6,101 nt of DNA from Nitrosomonas sp. (GTDB lineage Bacteria > Pseudomonadota > Gammaproteobacteria > Burkholderiales > Nitrosomonadaceae), in assembly GCA_005779435.1 (NCBI GenBank), contig SXJH01000050.1:1-6101 (forward strand). Reading direction: 5' to 3'. A program made the position numbers and the translations under genes. The notes beneath the pieces are model-generated. The model saw only the letters and a list, made by a program, of their open reading frames with translations. It was not told where the DNA came from and did no database searches. Each line of letters begins with the position of its first letter. Positions within the stretch are counted from its first letter, which is position 1. This document shows positions 1 through 6,071 of the stretch, piece after piece.

Positions 1-447
1 ACCACCAAACAAACCGACTTTACCGCCTTTTGCGAATGGACATATCAAATCGATTACCTTGATACCGGTTTCAAGTAATTCCGTCGATGCCGATAACTCA
101 TCGAATGCAGGCGCTTCACGATGAATCGACATCTCCCGTTCCGCACCGATATCGCCCATTTCGTCGATTGGACGACCCAATACGTCCATGATTCGACCCA
201 ATGTTTTTGTGCCGACTGGAACGTTAATCTGCTTCCCGGTATTTTTTACCATCATGCCGCGACGCAAGCCATCGGACGAACCCAATGCGATGGTACGCAC
301 CACACCATCGCCAAGCTGCTGCTGCACTTCCAGTATCAGCTCAGAGCCTTCCATGCTTAACGCGTCATATACCTTTGGCAGAGCATCCCGTGGAAATTCC
401 ACGTCAATTACTGCCCCAATACACTGAACAATTTTTCCTTGACTCAT
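1..447 (-). CDS. atpD: ATP synthase F1 subunit beta, N-terminal part (cut by left edge)
   Basis: Catalytic beta subunit of F1, which makes ATP from ADP and phosphate as the gamma shaft rotates. Only the first 149 residues are present. The protein begins MSQGKIVQCIGAVIDVEFPR, the usual start of the proteobacterial beta-barrel domain. It carries GDGVVRTIA and GLRRGM, then LGRPIDE, then DELSASTELLETGIKVIDL (about 116-134), and ends in KVGLFGG at 143-149. These last two glycines open the P-loop, so the catalytic lysine and the rest of the nucleotide-binding domain lie outside the window. The ATG at 447 is preceded by an AGGGA ribosome binding site about 7 nt upstream, and the gap to the atpG stop is 30 nt. 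No stop or frameshift is seen; the truncation is due only to the window edge. The wording is strongly betaproteobacterial from memory of the family. Confidence 0.97.
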   Translation of the reverse strand, partial: MSQGKIVQCIGAVIDVEFPRDALPKVYDALSMEGSELILEVQQQLGDGVVRTIALGSSDGLRRGMMVKNTGKQINVPVGTKTLGRIMDVLGRPIDEMGDIGAEREMSIHREAPAFDELSASTELLETGIKVIDLICPFAKGGKVGLFGG

Positions 448-477
448 CGTTGTTCCCTAAACTTATTTCAAAAATTT

Positions 478-1362
478 TTAAACAGCAGCCGCGCCACCGA
501 CGATTTCCGACAACTCTTTGGTAATCGCAGCTTGGCGCGATTTGTTATATATCAAAGTCAATTCATTAATAACGTTGCCTGCATTATCGGATGCTGCTTT
601 CATTGCAACCATTCTGGCCGATTGCTCCGATGCCATATTTTCGGCAACCGCCTGATAAATGATCGCTTCGACGTAACGCACCATGATGTCATCGATCACA
701 GGCTTGGCTTCAGGCTCGTAGATATAATCCCACGATGTCTTAGGTTTATCGCTATCTTGCTCATCGCCTTTCATTCGCTCGTCGGTCAGCGGCAGCAATT
801 GTTCCATCACGGGTTCTTGCTTCATGGTATTGACAAAACGATTATAAAAAATATACACGCGATCGAATCTATCTTGCGAATATCCATCGAGTACGATTTT
901 TACCGCACCGATTAACCGGGCAATATCCGGCGTATCTCCAAGTCCTGCCACTTGCGAAGTAATATTCGCGCCGATCCTGCCCATGAAGCCTAGGCCCTTG
1001 TTACCGATGCAACATACCTCGATTTGTTCCCCTTCGGACTGCCAGGCCTTCATTTGATTGATGGTTTTGCGCAATACGTTGGTATTCAAACCGCCGCACA
1101 AGCCTTTGTCGGACGTCACAACGATGATTCCGATTCGTTTGACGGTATCGCGCTCGACTAGAAATGGATGTCGATATTCCGTATTGGCTTTACTCATGTG
1201 CGCAGCCACATTACGTATTTTTTCGCCATAAGGTCTCGCTTTTTTCATGCGATCCTGCGCCTTCCGCATTTTCGACGCGGCGACCATTTCCATGGCCCGC
1301 GTGATTTTTTGCGTATTCTTTACGCTTTTGATCTTATTGCGTATCTCTCTGCTGCCGGCCAT
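478..1362 (-). CDS. atpG: ATP synthase F1 subunit gamma
   Basis: Central rotor shaft of F1, linking the c-ring to the alpha3beta3 head. At 294 residues it is slightly longer than the common 287-290. The N-terminal helix MAGSREIRNKIKSVKNTQKI, followed by TRAMEMVAASKMRKAQ, is the diagnostic gamma coiled-coil strand. SDKGLCGGLN (84-93) is the conserved Rossmann-like domain motif. The C-terminal helix INELTLIYNKSRQAAITKEL, followed by SEIVGGAAAV, is the gamma signature and second coiled-coil strand. The ATG lies only 3 nt after the atpA stop. Its ribosome binding site is weak (GGA about 12 nt upstream, inside the end of atpA), so translational coupling to atpA is likely. A 158-aa antisense frame lies opposite this gene and is regarded as a shadow. 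Confidence 0.98.
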   Translation of the reverse strand: MAGSREIRNKIKSVKNTQKITRAMEMVAASKMRKAQDRMKKARPYGEKIRNVAAHMSKANTEYRHPFLVERDTVKRIGIIVVTSDKGLCGGLNTNVLRKTINQMKAWQSEGEQIEVCCIGNKGLGFMGRIGANITSQVAGLGDTPDIARLIGAVKIVLDGYSQDRFDRVYIFYNRFVNTMKQEPVMEQLLPLTDERMKGDEQDSDKPKTSWDYIYEPEAKPVIDDIMVRYVEAIIYQAVAENMASEQSARMVAMKAASDNAGNVINELTLIYNKSRQAAITKELSEIVGGAAAV

Positions 1363-1365
1363 TTG

Positions 1366-2907
1366 TTAGTAGGTTCCGTTTTTCTTGAATTCTTGAATAG
1401 CGGCAATCAACTCTTTCTCTGTTTCCGCATTCAATTCCTTGCTTGTCTCAATCTTCTCAAGAATAGCGCCGTGTTGTCCGCGAATATAACTCTTTAATGC
1501 CGCTTCGAACGCCAATGCACGCTTAACCTCGACATCGTCGTAATAGCCATTATTAATTGCAAACAACGTCAATGCCATCTCAGAAACGCTGAGCGTCGCA
1601 TACTGCGGTTGTTTCATCAATTCGGTCGCCATTTTTCCGCGCTCAAGCTGTTTACGTGTCGCTTCGTCCAAATCCGATGCAAACTGCGCAAACGCAGCCA
1701 ATTCACGATATTGCGCCAATGCCAAGCGAATACCGCCGCCCAATTTCTTGATAACCTTGGTTTGCGCGGCGCCGCCAACACGGGAAACGGATACACCTGC
1801 ATTGATTGCCGGACGTATGCCGGCATTGAACAAGTCGGTTTCCAAAAATATTTGACCGTCTGTAATTGAAATCACATTGGTCGGCACGAATGCCGTTACG
1901 TCTCCCGCTTGTGTTTCAATGATCGGCAATGCCGTTAGCGAACCGGTTTTTCCTTTTACTGCGCCATTGGTTGCTTTTTCGACATAGGCCGCGCTTACCC
2001 TGGCCGCTCTTTCGAGAAGACGGGAATGCAGATAAAACACGTCGCCTGGATACGCTTCACGACCCGGCGGACGTCTTAGCAGCAGCGATATTTGGCGGTA
2101 CGCCCACGCTTGTTTTGTCAGATCATCATAGATAATCAGCGCATCCATTCCCTTATCGCGGAAATATTCGCCCATGGTACAGCCTGAATACGGCGCGATG
2201 AATTGCATTGCTGCCGATTCCGAGGCTGTTGCCGCCACGACGATGGTATATTCCATGGCGCCATGCTCTTCCAATTTGCGCACCACGTTTGCAATCGACG
2301 ATGCTTTCTGTCCAATCGCAACGTAGATGCACAGCATGTTTTGCCCTTTCTGATTCAAGATCGCATCAATCGCAACAGCTGTTTTTCCTGTTTGACGGTC
2401 GCCGATAATTAATTCACGTTGACCTCGACCTACCGGAACCATCGAGTCCACCGATTTCAGACCTGTTTGCACCGGCTGATCGACGGATTGTCTCCAGATT
2501 ACGCCGGGCGCAATCTTCTCAATCGGTTCCGATTTTGTTGCCGTTACCGGTCCCTTGCCATCTATCGGCTGACCTAGCGCATTTACAACACGCCCTAACA
2601 AGCCTTCCCCTACCGGCACCTCAAGAATCCGACCGGTACACTTAACAGTGTCGCCTTCGGTAATATGCTCATAGGCACCAAGAATTACCGCACCAACGGA
2701 ATCCCGCTCCAGATTCAATGCCAATCCGAAGGTATTGCCCGGAAACTCCAACATTTCACCTTGCATTACATCTGATAATCCGTGTATGCGGACAATACCG
2801 TCTGTTACAGAAACAATCGTACCTTGTGTACGGACTTCAGCTGTATCAGCAAGTCCTTCAATCCTTTTTTTAATCAGCTCACTGATTTCGGATGGATTTA
2901 ACTGCAT
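1366..2907 (-). CDS. atpA: ATP synthase F1 subunit alpha
   Basis: Regulatory, non-catalytic nucleotide-binding subunit of the F1 head. The 513 residues match the family length exactly. The order is N-terminal stator-contact helix and beta-barrel (1-95), nucleotide-binding domain with P-loop GDRQTGKT at 169-176 (Lys175), and DALIIYDDLTKQA (255-267) around the Walker B region. The alpha/beta family signature PAINAGVSVS is at 366-375, followed by Arg376, the arginine that reaches into the catalytic site of the neighbouring beta subunit. A helical C-terminal domain completes it. A strong AGGAG lies 9 nt before the ATG at 2907. Another ATG sits 5 nt upstream and out of frame, but it is only 4 nt from the same AGGAG and gives a 4-codon peptide. 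The chosen start reads MQLNPSEISELIKKRI, the standard alpha N terminus. The gap from atpH is 12 nt. Confidence 0.98.
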   Translation of the reverse strand: MQLNPSEISELIKKRIEGLADTAEVRTQGTIVSVTDGIVRIHGLSDVMQGEMLEFPGNTFGLALNLERDSVGAVILGAYEHITEGDTVKCTGRILEVPVGEGLLGRVVNALGQPIDGKGPVTATKSEPIEKIAPGVIWRQSVDQPVQTGLKSVDSMVPVGRGQRELIIGDRQTGKTAVAIDAILNQKGQNMLCIYVAIGQKASSIANVVRKLEEHGAMEYTIVVAATASESAAMQFIAPYSGCTMGEYFRDKGMDALIIYDDLTKQAWAYRQISLLLRRPPGREAYPGDVFYLHSRLLERAARVSAAYVEKATNGAVKGKTGSLTALPIIETQAGDVTAFVPTNVISITDGQIFLETDLFNAGIRPAINAGVSVSRVGGAAQTKVIKKLGGGIRLALAQYRELAAFAQFASDLDEATRKQLERGKMATELMKQPQYATLSVSEMALTLFAINNGYYDDVEVKRALAFEAALKSYIRGQHGAILEKIETSKELNAETEKELIAAIQEFKKNGTY

Positions 2908-2919
2908 TTCATTTAACTC

Positions 2920-3456
2920 CTAGCTTTTAAGGGCAATAGCCATGGCTTCCAGCTTTCCACGTACAGAAGCATCTAAAATTTCATCACCAATTTCTACTTT
3001 GATCCCGCCAATTAAACTTGAATCGACGGTCACGCTTGCTTCTATCTTGCGTTTAAATTTTCGCTCCAGCTCTTCAACCAATTGATCCAGTTGACTGCTT
3101 TCCAATTCAAACGCACTGACGATCTTGGCTTCCAGTACACCTTCATGCTGCGCTTTCAATTGCTCGAATAATAGGCTTACTTGCGGGAGTACTTGCACGC
3201 GCTTATTTTCGATCATAAGCGTAATCAAATTCCGCGCTTCTCGGTTGAATTTTCGACCACCTATTTCGAGTATCAAATCACTTAACTGCTTGACCGAAAC
3301 CAATGGATTTCCGACCAGTGTTTTTATGCGGTCATTTTCAGCAATCTCTGCGGCAAGTTTCAAACCTTTCGACCATTGCGAAAAGCTATTATCGGCCACT
3401 GCAAGCTTATATACCGCTTCCGCATAAGGTCTCGCAACTGTAATCGCTTCAGCCAT
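2920..3456 (-). CDS. atpH: ATP synthase F1 subunit delta
   Basis: Delta (OSCP-type) subunit, the peripheral stator link between the top of the alpha3beta3 head and the b-subunit dimer. The 178 residues match the bacterial norm. The N-terminal helical domain begins MAEAITVARPYAEAVYKLA, with the typical ARPYAxAxxxLA motif. The C-terminal signature region (about 150-170) reads GGIKVEIGDEILDASVRGKL. The start ATG at 3456 shares one base with the TAA stop of atpF (a TAATG junction), so translation of delta is probably coupled to b. An AGGAAG ribosome binding site also lies about 10 nt upstream. No odd features are seen in the coding frame. Confidence 0.97.
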   Translation of the reverse strand: MAEAITVARPYAEAVYKLAVADNSFSQWSKGLKLAAEIAENDRIKTLVGNPLVSVKQLSDLILEIGGRKFNREARNLITLMIENKRVQVLPQVSLLFEQLKAQHEGVLEAKIVSAFELESSQLDQLVEELERKFKRKIEASVTVDSSLIGGIKVEIGDEILDASVRGKLEAMAIALKS

Positions 3457-3929
3457 TATTTTAAATCTTCCTGTATCGCAGCCAGCAGATCGGCGTGTGC
3501 TTTTGCATCCACTTCTCTACGCAAAATTTTTGCCGCACCCGCCACCGCAAGATCTGCGACGTGCTGTCTTAAAGACTCCTTGGCGCTAAATACCTCGTGC
3601 TCAATATCCGCCTTAGCACCCGCGACAATTCGATCACCTTCTTCTTTGGCCGTTTTTTTCGCCTCTTCAACAATCTCCGAAGCCCTTTTTTCGGCTTGCA
3701 GAATGATTTCGGTGGCGCGCTGCTTGGCTTCTTTCAACACATCGGATGAACGCTGACTCGCCAACTCCAATTCATGGCGTCCCCGCTCGCCTGCGGCCAA
3801 TCCGTCAGCGATCGTTTTCTGACGCTCTTCTATAGCGCGCAGCAACGGCGGCCAAACAAATTTAACGGTAAACCAAATAAATACCGAAAAGGCTATCGCT
3901 TGTGAAATTAAGGTAAAATTAATATTCAT
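3456..3929 (-). CDS. atpF: ATP synthase Fo subunit b
   Basis: Peripheral stalk subunit: a dimer anchored in the inner membrane that holds the F1 head static against rotor torque. Its 157 residues are one more than the usual 156. There is a single N-terminal membrane helix at about residues 5-28 (TLISQAIAFSVFIWFTVKF), then the WPPLLRAIEERQKTIADGL motif typical of bacterial b at the membrane-to-stalk transition. The rest is a long, charged, Ala/Glu/Lys-rich helix suited to a right-handed coiled coil. The start ATG at 3929 has an AGG-type ribosome binding site (AGGCT) about 7 nt upstream. The gap to atpE is 30 nt, and the stop overlaps the atpH start by one base. Only one b-type gene is seen, so the stalk is presumably a homodimer. 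Confidence 0.97.
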   Translation of the reverse strand: MNINFTLISQAIAFSVFIWFTVKFVWPPLLRAIEERQKTIADGLAAGERGRHELELASQRSSDVLKEAKQRATEIILQAEKRASEIVEEAKKTAKEEGDRIVAGAKADIEHEVFSAKESLRQHVADLAVAGAAKILRREVDAKAHADLLAAIQEDLK

Positions 3930-3959
3930 GACAAGCCTGTATTTTTTTAAATGGTAATT

Positions 3960-4232
3960 TTATTGAACTACCGACAGTAACGGATTCGCAAAAGCAAACA
4001 TCATCGCCAAACCAACACCGATAATGAATGACGCATCGATCAAGCCCAATAACAGAAATACTTTACCTTGCAATGCAGGTATCATTTCCGGTTGACGCGC
4101 AGCGCCTTCCAGAAAGCGACTGCACATAATACCCACACCAATACACGCACCGGCCGCACCCAATCCGATCATTAAACCAATGCCTATACCGGTATATGCT
4201 TGAATCATCGCCAAAAACTGCAAATTCTCCAT
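3960..4232 (-). CDS. atpE: ATP synthase Fo subunit c (proteolipid)
   Basis: Small hairpin protein that forms the rotating c-ring and carries protons through the membrane. It has 90 residues, against about 79 in E. coli, but this length is common in Betaproteobacteria. Helix 1 (about 12-37) has the tight glycine-rich packing motif GLGAAGACIGVGI. The polar loop contains FLEGAARQPEM with the conserved Arg46-Gln47-Pro48 that contacts gamma and epsilon. Helix 2 (about 58-83) has GLIDASF, with Asp66 as the ion-binding carboxylate. Asp, with no Gln/Glu-Ser sodium-site pattern, argues for proton coupling. AAGGGA lies about 7 nt before the ATG, downstream of a U-rich leader in the 52-nt gap from atpB. 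This fits the high translation needed for a subunit present in about ten copies. Confidence 0.97.
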   Translation of the reverse strand: MENLQFLAMIQAYTGIGIGLMIGLGAAGACIGVGIMCSRFLEGAARQPEMIPALQGKVFLLLGLIDASFIIGVGLAMMFAFANPLLSVVQ

Positions 4233-4284
4233 TTTAGTTTCCCTTTGTTTAAATTAAAAAAATATACTGCCAGTAGATTAGAAT
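4233..4284 (-). promoter_or_regulatory. U-rich leader upstream of atpE
   Basis: The longest gap in the operon. Read on the minus strand it contains a T7 run (4262-4256) followed by AATTTAAACAAAGGGAAAC before the atpE start. E. coli is known to have a U-rich, unstructured translational enhancer at this same place that raises c-subunit yield relative to its neighbours. The position and composition here suggest the same role, but this is an analogy and not a motif match. Confidence 0.4.
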
Positions 4285-5094
4285 TTAGTGTGATTCATGA
4301 GCCATCGACATGTACACAACGGTCAGCATCATAAATATGAAAGCCTGTAGCGTTACAACCAGAATATGGAAGATCGCCCATCCCGCTCCAAGAATAGCTC
4401 CGAAAATCGTTCCTGAAATACCTGTCGCCGCCCACATGCCCAATAATAGAAAGATCACTTCGCCGGCGTAAATATTGCCGAACAATCGAAGCGAATGCGA
4501 CAAAGGCTTAGATACATACTCAATGAAATTGAACAGCAGATTCAAAATCCACACCAATGGACTCTTACCAAACGGCGTGCAAAACAATTCGTGCAGCCAA
4601 CCACCCAATCCTTTAACCTTTACATTATAGAAAAGCATCAAGAACCAAATCGAAAGCGCTAATGCAAATGTGGTATTGATGTCTGTCGTCGGCACTATTT
4701 TCCAGTTATGGAGACCAAACGCATTCTCAAGAATTTTCGCCGTAATGTCGATCGGAAGAATATCCATGGTGTTCATCATCAGCACCCACACAAATACCGT
4801 TAGCGCCATAGGCGCCACTAACGCATGGCGATCCCCATGAAATATGTTCTTTACTTCCTTATCGATAAAATCGACCGCCAGCTCTATAAATGCTTGCGTT
4901 TTCGATGGGACGCCCGATGTGGCTTTACGAACCACCAGCCAGATAAATCCCAAACTGAGCACGCCAAGAATAACGGACGTTACCAACGTATCAACATGCA
5001 AAACCCAAAAGGAACCTTCGCCGACCTGCTTTGTTAAATACGTAAGATGATGACCGATGTACGACGATGGGGTTAGTTCTGTTTCCGATGCCAT
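4285..5094 (-). CDS. atpB: ATP synthase Fo subunit a
   Basis: Stator membrane subunit that forms the two proton half-channels next to the c-ring. The 269 residues are close to the 271 of E. coli. Several hydrophobic segments are visible (about 37-56, 93-112, 143-160, 180-195, 205-235 and 240-262). The essential arginine is Arg203 in SLRLFGNIYAGEVIF, with Glu212 nine residues later. His243 and Gln250 in FHILVVTLQAFIFMMLTVVY match the E. coli half-channel residues His245 and Gln252. An earlier conserved block is MNTMDILPIDI (107-117). The ATG at 5094 follows the atpI stop by 18 nt and has only a modest AGAG ribosome binding site. The start is supported by the family N terminus with its YIGHHLTYL motif. 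Confidence 0.98.
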   Translation of the reverse strand: MASETELTPSSYIGHHLTYLTKQVGEGSFWVLHVDTLVTSVILGVLSLGFIWLVVRKATSGVPSKTQAFIELAVDFIDKEVKNIFHGDRHALVAPMALTVFVWVLMMNTMDILPIDITAKILENAFGLHNWKIVPTTDINTTFALALSIWFLMLFYNVKVKGLGGWLHELFCTPFGKSPLVWILNLLFNFIEYVSKPLSHSLRLFGNIYAGEVIFLLLGMWAATGISGTIFGAILGAGWAIFHILVVTLQAFIFMMLTVVYMSMAHESH

Positions 5095-5112
5095 GAGTAC
5101 TCTACTTTAAAA

Positions 5113-5580
5113 TTATCTTTTTACTTCTTCTGATACCAAAAGGGCCATGCTGTAAGTCAGCACAACCAGAATGAACGTTCCTATAAGCGCAATCGCATCA
5201 ACATTTGTATAAAACCTGAACGCGACCCACAGAAAAACTATCGTTAAGATTATTTTTACCGCTTCAGCTCTTAAAGCTGTTCTGATAGCATCGCCAGCCG
5301 CATAACCTTTATGACGCGAAACCACTAGCGCATATGCTGCCGAAGATGCGACACTTATCATCCCGCCCAGCATTGCAGATATTGCCGCATGCGCCTCTTC
5401 ACGCACAAACCATATACCGAGCGCCGCTATCAGCGTGACGAATATCTGAACTCCAAGAGCGGTATTCAGGGATTTATTCTTTATCCAAGACATTTGTCTA
5501 TATGCCACACTTGCACTTGGAACAGAAACACCCGTGCTTAAAAAGTCCGCTATTTTATCTTGATTCGGCACATGAGTCAA
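5113..5580 (-). CDS. atpI: ATP synthase protein I (F1Fo assembly-associated membrane protein)
   Basis: First gene of the operon. The AtpI family (ATP-synt_I) is a small inner-membrane protein reported to help c-ring assembly and is generally not a part of the mature enzyme. Four hydrophobic helices are visible at about residues 40-58, 64-86, 105-123 and 127-149. AISAMLGGMISVASSAAYAL (67-86) and the RAEAVKI motif (104-110) are family hallmarks. The longest frame starts at a TTG at 5580, directly after an in-frame TGA-AAA, with a GGTGA ribosome binding site 6 nt upstream. This gives 155 residues, longer than the usual 125-130. An internal ATG at 5493 (Met30, MSWIKNK) would give 126 residues, matching the family length, but it lacks a clear ribosome binding site. 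The gene is real; its exact start is uncertain. Confidence 0.9.
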   Translation of the reverse strand: MTHVPNQDKIADFLSTGVSVPSASVAYRQMSWIKNKSLNTALGVQIFVTLIAALGIWFVREEAHAAISAMLGGMISVASSAAYALVVSRHKGYAAGDAIRTALRAEAVKIILTIVFLWVAFRFYTNVDAIALIGTFILVVLTYSMALLVSEEVKR

Positions 5581-5610
5581 TTTTCATCACCACATCACCA
5601 CATTTTCATC
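5581..5610 (-). repeat. Nested short repeats covering the atpI ribosome binding site
   Basis: On the minus strand an 8-bp unit, TGTGGTGA, occurs twice in tandem (5602-5595 and 5594-5587) and is followed by a partial third TG. The tandem is bracketed by two direct copies of GATGAAAA (5610-5603 and 5588-5581). The second copy of the unit supplies the GGTGA that serves as the Shine-Dalgarno sequence 6 nt before the TTG start of atpI; the first copy supplies a spare one 8 nt farther away. This is seen directly in the sequence. Any effect on translation is inference. Confidence 0.75.
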
Positions 5611-5697
5611 GCCACAAAGCATCGTCGCTTTACCCTTCGCTACATGCTTATGGTTACTCAAGACCATGACTGGCTCCAAGTTCATGCAATTCGCATC

Positions 5698-5724
5698 GTC
5701 ATTTCGGCGAAGGCGGGAATCCAT
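5698..5724. repeat. Degenerate copy of a dispersed GGCGGGAAT palindromic repeat
   Basis: The core ATTTCGGC-GAA-GGCGGGAAT (5701-5720) is recognisable as the common proteobacterial intergenic repeat whose intact form has arms ATTCCCGC and GCGGGAAT around a GAAG centre. The right arm is intact and the left arm has two mismatches, so the hairpin is weakened. Translated rightwards it gives VISAKAGI, close to the familiar spurious peptide VIPAKAGI that such repeats encode. It lies between the two divergent transcription units. The identification rests on memory of the repeat; a genome-wide count would settle it. Confidence 0.65.
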
Positions 5725-5738
5725 GGTACCTAAAAACA

Positions 5739-5767
5739 TTGACAGCTTCTTCAAGCGTTGGTATAAA
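5739..5767 (+). promoter_or_regulatory. Near-consensus sigma70 promoter of the toxin-antitoxin-like module
   Basis: A perfect -35 box TTGACA (5739-5744) is separated by exactly 17 bp from TATAAA (5762-5767), a 5-of-6 match to the -10 consensus. Transcription would be expected to begin 7-8 nt after the -10 box, at 5774-5775, which is the A of the toxin ATG. The TTG at 5739 is also an in-frame potential start for the downstream gene, but it is better explained as the -35 box. Confidence 0.72.
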
Positions 5768-5774
5768 CACCAAC
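5757..5774. promoter_or_regulatory. Inverted repeat overlapping the -10 box, candidate operator
   Basis: A perfect 6-bp inverted repeat, GTTGGT (5757-5762) and ACCAAC (5769-5774), is separated by a 6-bp spacer, ATAAAC. It covers the last bases of the promoter spacer, the -10 box and the predicted transcription start, and ends against the ATG at 5775. A repressor bound here would block RNA polymerase. The downstream antitoxin-like gene is the obvious candidate regulator, because antitoxins commonly repress their own operon. The repeat is seen directly; its operator role is inferred. Confidence 0.5.
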
Positions 5775-6071
5775 ATGCACTCCATTGAGTTACTGCGGCA
5801 ACGCATCGTGTTTTCCGAAAATAAATTTGCCGAGCTTGTGCTCTGGCGGCTTGCTCAGCCGGTAACAGAGTCCGCGCATTCGTTCAAGTATCGTCTCGCT
5901 TATATTGTCAACGGTAAATGCGTGCTCCGCTATGACAATGAAGCCGGGAAAGGCGATCACCGTCACTGGGGCGATCGGAAAAGCGACTATGAATTCACGA
6001 CCCCGGAAAAATTGCTGGCCGATTTTCAACAAGATATAGAGAGGTGGTACCATGAAAACAGTGATTCTTGA
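5775..6071 (+). CDS. TumE-family (DUF6516) toxin-like protein
   Basis: Small, soluble protein of 98 residues that resembles the TumE / DUF6516 toxin family by its central motif RYDNEAGKGDHRH (52-64). It is preceded by a strand-rich stretch YRLAYIVNGKCVL (39-51) and followed by a C-terminal helix, TPEKLLADFQQDIERWY. The conserved Asp54, His62 and His64 cluster could form an active or binding site, but the family's mode of action is not settled to my knowledge. No signal peptide or membrane segment is visible. The ATG at 5775 is chosen over the in-frame TTG at 5739 because that TTG is the -35 box of a strong promoter. No Shine-Dalgarno sequence precedes the ATG, which fits a leaderless transcript. 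The gene overlaps the next by 20 nt and is divergent from atpI. Confidence 0.75.
   Translation: MHSIELLRQRIVFSENKFAELVLWRLAQPVTESAHSFKYRLAYIVNGKCVLRYDNEAGKGDHRHWGDRKSDYEFTTPEKLLADFQQDIERWYHENSDS
6041..6046 (+). promoter_or_regulatory. Strong ribosome binding site of the downstream gene, inside the toxin gene
   Basis: GAGGTG lies 5 nt before the ATG at 6052, within the last codons of the toxin-like gene (encoding Glu89-Arg90-Trp91). It is the best Shine-Dalgarno sequence of the module, whereas the toxin-like gene has none. This suggests that the second protein is translated more efficiently than the first, as expected if it is an antitoxin. Confidence 0.7.

Noticed and set aside
1..447. atpD considered as a truncated pseudogene
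   Set aside because: The frame is open and family-like right up to the window boundary, so it is cut by the window and not by a mutation.
439..915. 158-aa plus-strand open frame opposite atpG
   Set aside because: It lies wholly antisense to the conserved gamma-subunit gene and into the atpG-atpD gap, has a composition rich in His, Phe, Ile and Arg typical of reverse-complement shadows, and lacks a recognisable domain.
3376..3756. 126-aa plus-strand open frame opposite atpF and atpH
   Set aside because: It is antisense to two confirmed subunits, rich in Ser, Ala and Cys as expected from the complement of an Ala/Glu-rich coiled coil, and has no recognisable motif.
5650..5667. ATGGT-N8-ACCAT inverted repeat in the divergent gap as a possible operator or terminator
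   Set aside because: The arms are only 5 bp with a long loop, there is no T-run on either side, and it does not align with any promoter element I could find.
5572..5733. 53-aa plus-strand open frame across the atpI leader, ending in ISAKAGIHGT
   Set aside because: It has no ribosome binding site or family resemblance, and its end is simply the translated dispersed repeat. It is more likely chance openness than a gene.
5739..5774. TTG start giving a 110-aa version of the TumE-like protein
   Set aside because: The TTG is the first half of a perfect -35 box with a well-spaced -10 box, so transcription would begin downstream of it; no ribosome binding site precedes it.
5790..6053. 87-aa minus-strand open frame opposite the toxin-like gene
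   Set aside because: It is the reverse shadow of a recognisable TumE-like frame, with no motif and no ribosome binding context to support it.
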